NCBI RefSeq assembly: GCF_000159235.2
Contig: NZ_ACGK02000004.1
Coordinates: 1 to 64,000, forward strand
From: Fannyhessea vaginae DSM 15829
GTDB lineage: Bacteria > Actinomycetota > Coriobacteriia > Coriobacteriales > Atopobiaceae
DNA length: 64,000 nucleotides
Reading direction: 5' to 3'
The notes under the pieces were generated by a model that did no database searches, was not told where the DNA came from, and saw only the letters and a list, made by a program, of their open reading frames with translations. A program made the translations under genes and the position numbers. Below are positions 11,955 to 19,391 of the stretch, piece by piece. How positions within the stretch are numbered: position 1 is the first letter of the stretch; each line of letters opens with the position of its first letter.

Positions 11955-12270
11955 TGTTCACCCCTTTTCCTTTTACCTGCGTATGCTTAAACCTACAACA
12001 TATGTACATTGTCTCAATAAACCAACATGCTACAAATCCACATACAACTGCCACACCAAAATAAAGCACCGATGCTAACTCGTATATGTACACAACAAAC
12101 ATGCTTATAACAAGCAATACGAATGAAATTATAGTACTACCAAAAGCCCATGTGCTACGATTTTTTATATCGCGCGTAGACCGATAACATATTTCAACCA
12201 CGATAAGGGACGAAAGAGTTACCACAACCGACCATATAAAGCCTGCTACAATTGTTGTAAACTCATTCAT
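11938..12270 (-). CDS. AtpI-like small membrane protein
   Basis: A 110-residue protein with four hydrophobic segments (starting IVAGFIWSVVVTLSSLIVVEICY) at the head of the ATP synthase operon. Size, topology and position fit AtpI, which helps assemble the c ring, but I see no decisive sequence motif. The start before NEFTTIVAG follows GGGA at ten bases; the longer frame adds 29 residues of doubtful value. The C-terminal tail is basic and cytoplasmic. It overlaps atpB by 17 bases, which argues for co-translation. Confidence 0.65.
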   Translation of the reverse strand: MNEFTTIVAGFIWSVVVTLSSLIVVEICYRSTRDIKNRSTWAFGSTIISFVLLVISMFVVYIYELASVLYFGVAVVCGFVACWFIETMYICCRFKHTQVKGKGVNNESAV

Positions 12271-12611
12271 ATTTGGTCTTTCCCTTATGCAATACGTACG
12301 CGTAACACACACCAGTATACAGCTACGCAAAGCACAAATACACACGGCAAGAACCAATTTCCTTAACCAAGTTTAGAAAGTCTAGTCTTATCTCTTAAGC
12401 TTGTCCATTACCTGAAGTCATCATCACGCATTTGATACAAAATGTGCACATATACACGTATACCTATAATGACATAGGCATTATAGGTATACGTCACATG
12501 TTAATCGTTTGAATTGAATGAACAGGTAATACGCATAGCAGTTTGTTTTGTTGAGCCAAACCACAACACGATAGATGTCAACAAAACAATATACAACCTG
12601 CGTTGTGCCTT
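12271..12611. other. Intergenic region between upp and the ATP synthase operon
   Basis: This 341-bp gap holds the leftward promoter region of the ATP synthase operon; a minus-strand TATACT lies near 12312-12317 but without a clear -35. It also holds a perfect inverted repeat at 12456-12494, listed separately, and weaker arms GTTTTGTTGA / TCAACAAAAC at 12545-12554 and 12578-12587 downstream of upp. No open frame of note was seen. Confidence 0.5.
12456..12494. repeat. Perfect 16-bp inverted repeat with 7-base loop
   Basis: The arms are ACGTATACCTATAATG (12456-12471) and its exact complement (12479-12494), with loop ACATAGG. There is no T tract on either side, so it is not a standard intrinsic terminator. 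It lies between the end of upp and the start of the ATP synthase operon and could be an operator, an RNA processing signal or a weak bidirectional terminator. Confidence 0.8.
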
Positions 12612-13253
12612 TTATTTAGTTCCATAAATACGGTCGCCCGCATCACCTAAACCAGGAAGAATATAGGCGTGCTCGTTAAGTTGACGATCAAGAGCGCACG
12701 TAAACAGGCGGACGTCCTTATCAAAGTCAAGCGTTGCTTTAACACCTTCAGGTGCAGACACCAAGGTGAGTGCACGAATATCTTTTACGCCTGCCTCACG
12801 CAGAAAATGAATAGCAGCGGTAAGAGAACCTCCAGTTGCAAGCATAGGATCAACCACTAAGCAGGTACGATTTTCGATATCTTCGGGGAACTTGCAATAA
12901 TACTGATGAGGCTCATGTGTATCGGGGTCTCTATACATACCAACATGCCCCACACGTGCAGACGGAGTAAGTTGCAAAATACCATCGACCATACCCAAAC
13001 CAGCACGTAAAATTGGAATAATGGCAACTTTTTTGCCCGAAATCTTTTTACAGTGAGCAACTTCTAATGGAGTTTTAACGTCGACGTCTTCCAAAGGAAA
13101 ATCGCGCATAGCTTCATAGCCTTCAAAAATAGCAAGCTCACTTACCAGCTCACGAAATTGTTTGGTTGACGTATTTTCATCGCGAAGAAGATGCAATTTA
13201 TGCTGTACAAGTGGATGATCAATAATCGTAAAACGTTTGCTGTCAAATTCCAT
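12612..13253 (-). CDS. upp: Uracil phosphoribosyltransferase
   Basis: Salvage enzyme that makes UMP from uracil and PRPP in the cytoplasm. The 213-residue protein has the PRPP loop VVDPMLATGGS and the uracil-binding C-terminal motif LPGLGDAGDRIYGT. The region PILRAGLGMVDG is also diagnostic. The ATG in front of EFDSKRF has AAAGGA six bases upstream; the longer frame adds 16 unsupported residues. rpiB is upstream with a 100-bp gap. Confidence 0.95.
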   Translation of the reverse strand: MEFDSKRFTIIDHPLVQHKLHLLRDENTSTKQFRELVSELAIFEGYEAMRDFPLEDVDVKTPLEVAHCKKISGKKVAIIPILRAGLGMVDGILQLTPSARVGHVGMYRDPDTHEPHQYYCKFPEDIENRTCLVVDPMLATGGSLTAAIHFLREAGVKDIRALTLVSAPEGVKATLDFDKDVRLFTCALDRQLNEHAYILPGLGDAGDRIYGTK

Positions 13254-13353
13254 GATGCGTCCTTTCTGACGTGCTCTGTGCAAGTGGAAACAAAGCTCCA
13301 CTTGTTATGATAACCAACTATCAAGCGCGTAAGCTGGCTTTGCAAACCTTGAG

Positions 13354-13815
13354 TTACGCGCACACACCGCAAAATGCATCGTCATCTTCGCGCATGATTT
13401 TATCAACACGGCCAGCATGACGACCACCTGCAAACTCGGTGGTAAGAAACTCTTTAACAATATCGCGATTTATTTCGTACGGGGTAAAACGACCCGATAT
13501 GCAAACAACATTTCCGTTATTGTGCTCGCGGAACAAGTGGGCAAAATGAGGCGTTTGAATACAGCTTGCGCGAACACCTTTAACTTTATCTGCAGTTATA
13601 GCCATTCCAATACCAGTGCCGCATATTAAAATACCTCGATCTGCTTTTCCTTCTGCAACATAACGTGCAACTTTATCAGCAAAATCGGGGTAATCACAAC
13701 GAGCATCTGTTGTAGGGCCTAAATCAATAACTTCGTAGCCAAGCGATGTAAGCCATTCAACAAGCGCAGGTTTTTGCTCGAAACCAGCATGATCTGAACC
13801 GATGGCAACTTTCAT
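13354..13815 (-). CDS. rpiB: Ribose-5-phosphate isomerase B
   Basis: Interconverts ribose-5-phosphate and ribulose-5-phosphate in the pentose phosphate pathway. The 153-residue protein opens with IGSDHAGFE and has the active-site loop ICGTGIGM with the catalytic cysteine at residue 65. Further on, NGNVVCISGR and the histidine-arginine run GGRHAGRV fit the RpiB/LacAB family. Actinobacteria commonly use the B type. AAAGG precedes the ATG. Confidence 0.94.
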   Translation of the reverse strand: MKVAIGSDHAGFEQKPALVEWLTSLGYEVIDLGPTTDARCDYPDFADKVARYVAEGKADRGILICGTGIGMAITADKVKGVRASCIQTPHFAHLFREHNNGNVVCISGRFTPYEINRDIVKEFLTTEFAGGRHAGRVDKIMREDDDAFCGVCA

Positions 13816-13867
13816 GATGCAGCCTTTCTATAAGTATGTACAATTTTTCTACGCTTATAGCGTACCA

Positions 13868-15448
13868 CTATGCTTGGGCGCTAAGTGCCTCCATAATATC
13901 ATGAGGATCAATTGCACCAATTCTTAAAATTTTAGGGGTCGATTGTGTGCAATCAACAATAGTTGAAGCAACTGCCAAAGGTGCAGATCCTGCGTCTAGC
14001 ACTAAATCAACCTCATCTATCAGGCGATCTTCAAGCGTGGCTCCCGAAATAGCTGCATCAGCACCGTGTGTATTTGCGCTGGTAATAGCCAACGGACATG
14101 ACAGCTTACGTGCAAGCGCGCGAACAACATTGGAGTCTGGCAAACGCAGAGCAATAGTTTTATTATCCGCGTGAACGTATTCTTGAGGAACGTCATCACA
14201 TGCTTTTACCACCAAGGTCAAAGCGCCAGGCCAAAACGTATGCGCTAACTTTTGTGCCCATGCAGGGACATCTACTGCATAGCGCATGAGGTCGGACTCA
14301 TCTCCTATAAGCCAGGGAAGCGTTTGTCGAAGATCTCGATGTTTAATTTCAAAAGTTCTCTTATGTGCAGCGTTATGAGGCAAAGCAACACAGCCGATAC
14401 CATACACAGAATCGGTGGGAGTAATAATGACACCTTCGTGTGCAAGAACATCGACCGCCTTATCAATAATCTGTGGATCAGGATTATTCTGGTCAACCTT
14501 TACAATCTTGTTTTCACGTTGGGCTTTTAACTGGTGTTCCTGCGTGGTCATAGCTCCAAAATCTCCCTTTAACCGAGCAACCAAAAAACGCTTGCGATGT
14601 GTAAGGTCGCGTTCAATATAAACTTTTTGCCAAACGCCTGAAGCAACACAGAGCGCTTGGGCTTTGTCAACATTATCTTCAAAAAGCTCAACACATAACA
14701 TACCACCAGGGCGCAGCATATGTGGCGCGGTTTCCAAAATTTTTTGAAAGATATCAAGACCGTCTTTGCCTCCATCTAAAGCAAGATGAGGCTCAAACAG
14801 AGCAACTTCGGCAGGTAAAGTTTTAACCGCCGAGGTTGGAACATAGGGAGGATTAGAAATAAGCAGGTCAAATTGGCCATAATAAGATGGATTAACACCT
14901 TGTGCAATGCTACAAGAAACAAACGTTACGCGATGCTCCAAATGAAGCGCCTGGCAATTACGTTGAGCTAACTCTAAAGCGTCTTGAGAAACATCGGTAG
15001 CAAGTACCGTACAACTGTCAACCTCGGACGCAAGCGATAAAGCAATACAGCCACTTCCTGTTCCTATTTCTAACACGCGTGGCTGACGATGGTATTCATG
15101 AGCCTCTTTAAGTGCAGCGATTCCAATATCTACCAAAACTTCTGTTTCGGGACGAGGAATCAAAACACCAGGCTTGCATTGCATAATAATATGTCTGAAC
15201 GGCATTTCTCCTGTAATATACTGAAGAGGTTTTCCCTGAGAGCGCGCTTCTACACGTTGGTGCATAGCGTTAAGTTGGCTTGCATCTAACACTTGATCAT
15301 AGTGTAAATAGAGTTCAACGCGAGAAAACCCCATAACAGAACTTAACAGTATTTCTGCTGATAAACGAGGGTGTTCATCGTGCTTTTTTGTTAAGTAGGC
15401 TGTTGTCCACAAAAGAATTGATTTGATAGTCCAGACAGTTTGATTCAT
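13868..15448 (-). CDS. prmC: Fusion: release-factor glutamine methyltransferase and threonylcarbamoyl-AMP synthase
   Basis: A single 526-residue frame holds two enzymes. Residues 1 to about 294 are PrmC (HemK), with IPRPETE, the SAM motif LEIGTGSG and the catalytic NPPY at 199-202; it methylates the GGQ glutamine of release factors. After a polar linker (about 295-325), residues 326-526 are a Sua5/YrdC/TsaC domain with PTDSVYGIG, the KHRDLRQ region and SANTHGADA; it makes threonylcarbamoyl-adenylate for the t6A37 tRNA modification. The two are usually separate neighbours. The gene begins eight bases after prfA, whose product is the PrmC substrate. No frameshift is needed to join the domains. 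Confidence 0.92.
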   Translation of the reverse strand: MNQTVWTIKSILLWTTAYLTKKHDEHPRLSAEILLSSVMGFSRVELYLHYDQVLDASQLNAMHQRVEARSQGKPLQYITGEMPFRHIIMQCKPGVLIPRPETEVLVDIGIAALKEAHEYHRQPRVLEIGTGSGCIALSLASEVDSCTVLATDVSQDALELAQRNCQALHLEHRVTFVSCSIAQGVNPSYYGQFDLLISNPPYVPTSAVKTLPAEVALFEPHLALDGGKDGLDIFQKILETAPHMLRPGGMLCVELFEDNVDKAQALCVASGVWQKVYIERDLTHRKRFLVARLKGDFGAMTTQEHQLKAQRENKIVKVDQNNPDPQIIDKAVDVLAHEGVIITPTDSVYGIGCVALPHNAAHKRTFEIKHRDLRQTLPWLIGDESDLMRYAVDVPAWAQKLAHTFWPGALTLVVKACDDVPQEYVHADNKTIALRLPDSNVVRALARKLSCPLAITSANTHGADAAISGATLEDRLIDEVDLVLDAGSAPLAVASTIVDCTQSTPKILRIGAIDPHDIMEALSAQA

Positions 15449-15456
15449 ACGTTTAT

Positions 15457-16521
15457 TTACACGGCTTTTGCAAGTTTTTCGGCACGCTCAGCTGCAGCAA
15501 GGGCTTCGATGATAGAAATAAGCGTATCTCCAAGCAGAACACCGTTATACGTTGCATTAAAGCCAATACGATGGTCGGTTACACGATCTTGCGGCTGATT
15601 GTACGTCCTGATTTTCTCGGAACGATTGCCGTGTCCAATTTGAGAAAGACGCGCAGCACCCTGCTCTTCTTGCTGTTTTTCGAGTTCCATCTCATACAGG
15701 CGAGCGCGTAGCATTTGCATACAAACTTCTCGGTTTTGAATTTGAGAACGCTGATCTTGCGACTGTACAACTGTATTTGTTGGTAGGTGCGTTATACGAA
15801 CAGCAGAATACGTAGTATTGACGCACTGACCACCAGGGCCTGACGCGCAATAGGTGTCTATGCGTAAATCGGTGGGATCAATTTGAATATCAATTTCATC
15901 GGCCTCAGGTAAAACGGCGACCGTTGCGGTTGAAGTTTGGATTCTACCTTGGCTTTCGGTTTTTGGAACGCGCTGAACACGATGTACACCTGACTCGTAT
16001 TTCATAACAGAATATACTTTTTCGCCCAACATTTTAAATTCGATGGTCTTAAAGCCACCTACTTCCGATGGGCTCGACGAGAGAATTTCAACTTTCCAAT
16101 TTTTACTTTCAGCAAAGCGCTCGTACATTTTGTACAGATCACCAGCAAAAATAGCTGCCTCATCTCCGCCAACACCTGCGCGAATTTCTACGATAGTATC
16201 TTTTTCATCGTTGGGATCGCCCGGAATAAGCATGATCTTAATTTCGTCTTCAAGCGCAGGAAGCTTCTCTTCATTTGCAGCAATATCTTCCTGCAACATT
16301 TCTCGCTCGTCTGCATCGGCATCGTGAAGCATTTCTTTAGCTGCTTCAATGTCATCAAGTGCTTGAAGATATTCGCGTGCACGCGCAACAAGATCGCCTT
16401 GGCGTGCGTGCTCTTTTGCTATACGAGCATATTCTTTTGGATCGGCAACAATTGCAGGATCGATCATTTTCTTTTCAAGCTCGGCATAAGCGGCAATGAG
16501 CTTTTCAAGTTTGTCACGCAT
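15457..16521 (-). CDS. prfA: Peptide chain release factor 1
   Basis: Class I release factor, 354 residues, recognising UAA and UAG on the ribosome. The GGQ motif lies in CASGPGGQCVNTT, the site methylated by the PrmC half of the next protein. The codon-recognition loop reads VPKT, so it has the PxT form of RF1 instead of the SPF of RF2. GAGGAG stands before the ATG. It forms a short operon with the downstream fusion gene; rpmE upstream is separated by a terminator. Confidence 0.96.
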   Translation of the reverse strand: MRDKLEKLIAAYAELEKKMIDPAIVADPKEYARIAKEHARQGDLVARAREYLQALDDIEAAKEMLHDADADEREMLQEDIAANEEKLPALEDEIKIMLIPGDPNDEKDTIVEIRAGVGGDEAAIFAGDLYKMYERFAESKNWKVEILSSSPSEVGGFKTIEFKMLGEKVYSVMKYESGVHRVQRVPKTESQGRIQTSTATVAVLPEADEIDIQIDPTDLRIDTYCASGPGGQCVNTTYSAVRITHLPTNTVVQSQDQRSQIQNREVCMQMLRARLYEMELEKQQEEQGAARLSQIGHGNRSEKIRTYNQPQDRVTDHRIGFNATYNGVLLGDTLISIIEALAAAERAEKLAKAV

Positions 16522-16644
16522 ATGAGCTCCTCAAAGCTGTAACGAAGAACATAAAGTTAGGTACAAAAGTAGGTACAAACTACTATATGCCCAATAACAG
16601 ATGGATGCTTGCAATATCTACAAGTTCACGAAGAAAATTTCTCT

Positions 16645-16679
16645 GAAAAAAGAGCACCTTCTTATTCAGATAGGTGCTC
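16645..16679 (-). terminator. Intrinsic terminator after rpmE
   Basis: On the minus strand the arms GAGCACCT (16679-16672) and AGGTGCTC (16659-16652) enclose a 12-base loop and are followed at once by TTTTTT. It lies 52 bases past the rpmE stop and separates rpmE from prfA. Confidence 0.9.
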
Positions 16680-16730
16680 CTGATACCGGCATATGTAAGT
16701 TCGGTAGGTTAACAGAGCGCAAAACTGCTG

Positions 16731-17186
16731 TTATTCAGCATCCTTTGCTGCGTCTTCTGTTTTATCGGCAGCTTGCTCAACTGCATCTTGAGCAGCAGCA
16801 GCGTCTGCCTGTTGCTTTGCAGCTTCTTTAGCTGCTTTAGCTGCAGCGCGCTTTTCAAACTCAGCAGCACGTTTTGCTTTTTTAGCAGCTTTTTCTTCGG
16901 CAGCAGCTTTTTGAGCAGCTGCTTCTTCTGCAGCTTTAGCAGCTTTTGCCTCTTTAGCTTCTTGAGCAGCCTTAAGTTGAGCTGCAGCAGCTCCACCGAA
17001 TTTGTTAGAGAAGCGCTGAACACGTCCACCGGTGTCAACGAGCTTTTGTTGACCGGTATAGAACGGGTGGCACTTATCGCATAAATCGATAGTAAGCTCA
17101 GATTTAGTAGAGTGTGTTTGCCATGTATTGCCGCACGTGCAGCGTACTGTGCACTCTACATAATTTGGATGAATACCTTGCTTCAT
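16731..17186 (-). CDS. rpmE: Ribosomal protein L31 with long Ala/Lys/Glu C-terminal tail
   Basis: The first 65 or so residues are a normal zinc-type bL31: [11 protein letters not shown] and [12 protein letters not shown] carry the CxC and CxxC ligands, and [12 protein letters not shown] ends the conserved core. The remaining 85 residues are a low-complexity helix-prone tail of alanine, lysine and glutamate ([20 protein letters not shown] and similar), giving 151 residues against about 70 for the family. The tail ends acidic. It keeps frame to a normal stop, so this is not a misread. A small hairpin (GCCTG / CAGGC) precedes the gene at about 17207-17226. Confidence 0.93.
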   Translation of the reverse strand: MKQGIHPNYVECTVRCTCGNTWQTHSTKSELTIDLCDKCHPFYTGQQKLVDTGGRVQRFSNKFGGAAAAQLKAAQEAKEAKAAKAAEEAAAQKAAAEEKAAKKAKRAAEFEKRAAAKAAKEAAKQQADAAAAQDAVEQAADKTEDAAKDAE

Positions 17187-17550
17187 GACAGGACTCCTTC
17201 TTGTTTGCCTGGTTTCCGATCAGGCTTGGATGTCATCTTCATCTGCTTTAGCACATGAAGATAAAAAGCCTTATCAGTTTAGCAGAGTTTTGTATGTTTG
17301 TCGCCAAAATTAATTTTTAGCGCGATGAGCACGCTAAATCACATAGTTTCACCACGTTTTAGGCGCGCGTGTCGGTGCGAGAAGCACATCGATGATACCG
17401 ATACCTGTATGAGGTTTCTTAAGACAGCCTCACATGGTAAAATGAGCTCGATTTTAGACAGTAGATCCTCTTACTGCAAATCATGAGTGTACGCGCATAT
17501 AACGTGCGCAAGTTTTATTACAACACGATGTGTCGCATAAAGGAGTTCAC
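17187..17550. other. Divergent intergenic region between rpmE and panC
   Basis: This 364-bp gap must hold leftward promoters for rpmE and rightward ones for panC. A plus-strand -10-like TATAAC lies at 17498-17503 inside a small inverted repeat GCGCA / TGCGC (17493-17509); its -35 is poor. No riboswitch consensus or open frame of interest was recognised. Confidence 0.4.
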
Positions 17551-18411
17551 ATGAACGTTGTCAGCACAATTTGCGAAGTAAGAAAGATAATTGCTCAACA
17601 AAAAGCACAAGGCAAAACAATTGCACTTGTTCCTACCATGGGTTTTCTCCACGAAGGCCATGAAAGTCTTATAAAACGTGCCTCAGCTGAAAATGATTTT
17701 GTAGTTGTATCAGATTTTGTAAATCCTACACAATTTGGTGTGGGTGAGGATCTTGAAAGTTACCCTCGTGATCTAGAGCGCGACTGCGCCTGCTGTGAAC
17801 GCGCAGGTGCAAGCCTTTTATTTAATCCCAAGCCAGAAGAAATGTATCTTCCTCACGCATGCTCGTATGTAAGTGTTGAAGGGCTTACGCAGGAATTATG
17901 TGGCCTTTCACGCCCCATTCATTTTAGAGGCGTATGTACGATAGTTTCAAAACTTTTTAACATCGTCCAACCAAATCGTGCGTATTTTGGACAAAAAGAT
18001 GCGCAACAGTTATCTGTTATTAAGCGTATGGTCAAAGATCTTAATTTTGATATAAAAATTATTGGATGCCCTATTATTCGCGAGGCAGATGGCCTCGCAA
18101 AAAGTTCGCGCAATACGTATCTTTCTCCAGATGAACGCAAGGCTGCACTTTGCCTGTCAAAAGCTATTTTTGCAGGTCAAGATATGGCACAGCGAGGAAT
18201 TCGTAATGCACAAGAAATTGTGGGCACTATGCGAAACATAATTGAAGCCGAGCCACTTGCACGTATTGATTACGTTAAAATGGTTGATTTTGACACGATT
18301 ACCAAAATTACGGAAATTGAACAAGACAAAACAGCTTTGTGCGCGATTGCAGTATACATAGGGAAAACTCGTCTTATTGATAACTTTATCTTTCGGGCAA
18401 GCGATAACTAA
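17551..18411 (+). CDS. panC: Pantothenate synthetase
   Basis: Joins pantoate and beta-alanine with ATP to make pantothenate, the precursor of coenzyme A. The 286-residue protein has the HIGH-like nucleotidyl loop MGFLHEGHESL, then FVNPTQFG, GQKDAQQL and the late motif READGLAKSSRNTYLS, all standard. The internal ATG before NVVSTICEVRK follows AAGGAG at five bases; the frame's first ATG has no such site. coaX follows on the same strand 108 bases on. panB and panD are not in the window. Confidence 0.95.
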   Translation: MNVVSTICEVRKIIAQQKAQGKTIALVPTMGFLHEGHESLIKRASAENDFVVVSDFVNPTQFGVGEDLESYPRDLERDCACCERAGASLLFNPKPEEMYLPHACSYVSVEGLTQELCGLSRPIHFRGVCTIVSKLFNIVQPNRAYFGQKDAQQLSVIKRMVKDLNFDIKIIGCPIIREADGLAKSSRNTYLSPDERKAALCLSKAIFAGQDMAQRGIRNAQEIVGTMRNIIEAEPLARIDYVKMVDFDTITKITEIEQDKTALCAIAVYIGKTRLIDNFIFRASDN

Positions 18412-18519
18412 TACTCAACGCACAAAGTGCCACCTATAAGGGCTTACCTACATAAGATGTTGTTCCTTTAATGCTTGTATAAAATTATAAGCACGTCCCT
18501 TAGAGAAAGAACTTGCCTC

Positions 18520-19314
18520 ATGCTGCTTGCAATTGATGTCGGAAATACACAAACAAATCTTGGTCTGTTTAATGAGCAAGGAACGCTTATTCATCTATGG
18601 CGTATGACTACAACTTCGAGTAATACCCCCGATGAGCTCCAAATGCATCTGGATGGGTTTTTTCGTATGTCAAACGTAGACCTAGGTCACATATGCCATG
18701 TTGCAATTGCAAGCGTGGTACCTTTACTTACGCAACAATGGTCACACGCGATGAAACGCATCTCTCAAAGCGCTGATGTCTACGTTATTGATGCAACACA
18801 AGACTGTGGCATACCAATCTGCGTTCCTCACCCCCATGAGGTAGGTGCCGATCGTGTTGCCAATGCGGTAAGTGCGTATAACACGTATGGGCCCTCATCT
18901 ATTGTCGTCGATTTTGGAACTGCTACTAATATTGATATTGTTGATAAACAGGGCAGATTTTGCGGTGGCGTTATTATGCCCGGACTTTTGCTTTCGGCGC
19001 ACGCTCTATTTGCACGTGCTGCAAAATTATCGAGCGTGCCGTTAGTAGTGCCATCGGCAACCATAGGGACTACTACCGAAACCAACATACAATCAGGAAT
19101 TATTATTGGTGCTGCAGCACAGGTTGAAGGTATGGTAAGCAGAATAAAAGCTGAGCTTGACGAACCAGATGCCCATGTCATAGCTACGGGAGGCTGCGCA
19201 AACATGGTGGCTGGTGCAACCACCTTATTTGAAAACGTAGACCCTGATCTCACCGTTCGCGGTATCTACCAAATTAGGACATGGCGCGCAAAACATAGTG
19301 AGCATACGCGATAA
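18520..19314 (+). CDS. coaX: Type III pantothenate kinase
   Basis: Phosphorylates pantothenate in the first step of coenzyme A synthesis. The 264-residue protein begins LLAIDVGNTQTNLGLF, the phosphate-binding opening of the ASKHA fold, and has GADRVANAV and VDFGTATNID for the catalytic aspartate and the monovalent-cation site, then GGVIMPGL. This type resists feedback by CoA. The start is the ATG before LLAIDVG; its ribosome site is weak. With panC it makes a two-step pathway unit. Confidence 0.94.
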   Translation: MLLAIDVGNTQTNLGLFNEQGTLIHLWRMTTTSSNTPDELQMHLDGFFRMSNVDLGHICHVAIASVVPLLTQQWSHAMKRISQSADVYVIDATQDCGIPICVPHPHEVGADRVANAVSAYNTYGPSSIVVDFGTATNIDIVDKQGRFCGGVIMPGLLLSAHALFARAAKLSSVPLVVPSATIGTTTETNIQSGIIIGAAAQVEGMVSRIKAELDEPDAHVIATGGCANMVAGATTLFENVDPDLTVRGIYQIRTWRAKHSEHTR

Positions 19315-19330
19315 CACGTACACCATAATA

Positions 19331-19375
19331 TATGCACGATAATGACCCCAACACAAAGAGGCATTATCGTGCATA
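19331..19375. terminator. Hairpin between convergent coaX and mgtA
   Basis: Perfect 14-base arms TATGCACGATAATG (19331-19344) and the complement (19362-19375) enclose a 17-base loop. It lies 16 bases from either stop codon of the two convergent genes, as expected for a shared terminator, although the T runs on both sides are short. Confidence 0.65.
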
Positions 19376-19391
19376 AAAATACGTGCTAAAC

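Noticed and set aside
13868..15448. Two separate genes merged by a sequencing error
   Set aside because: The frame is continuous, the linker is polar and plausible, and no shift is needed at the domain boundary, so a true fusion is preferred.
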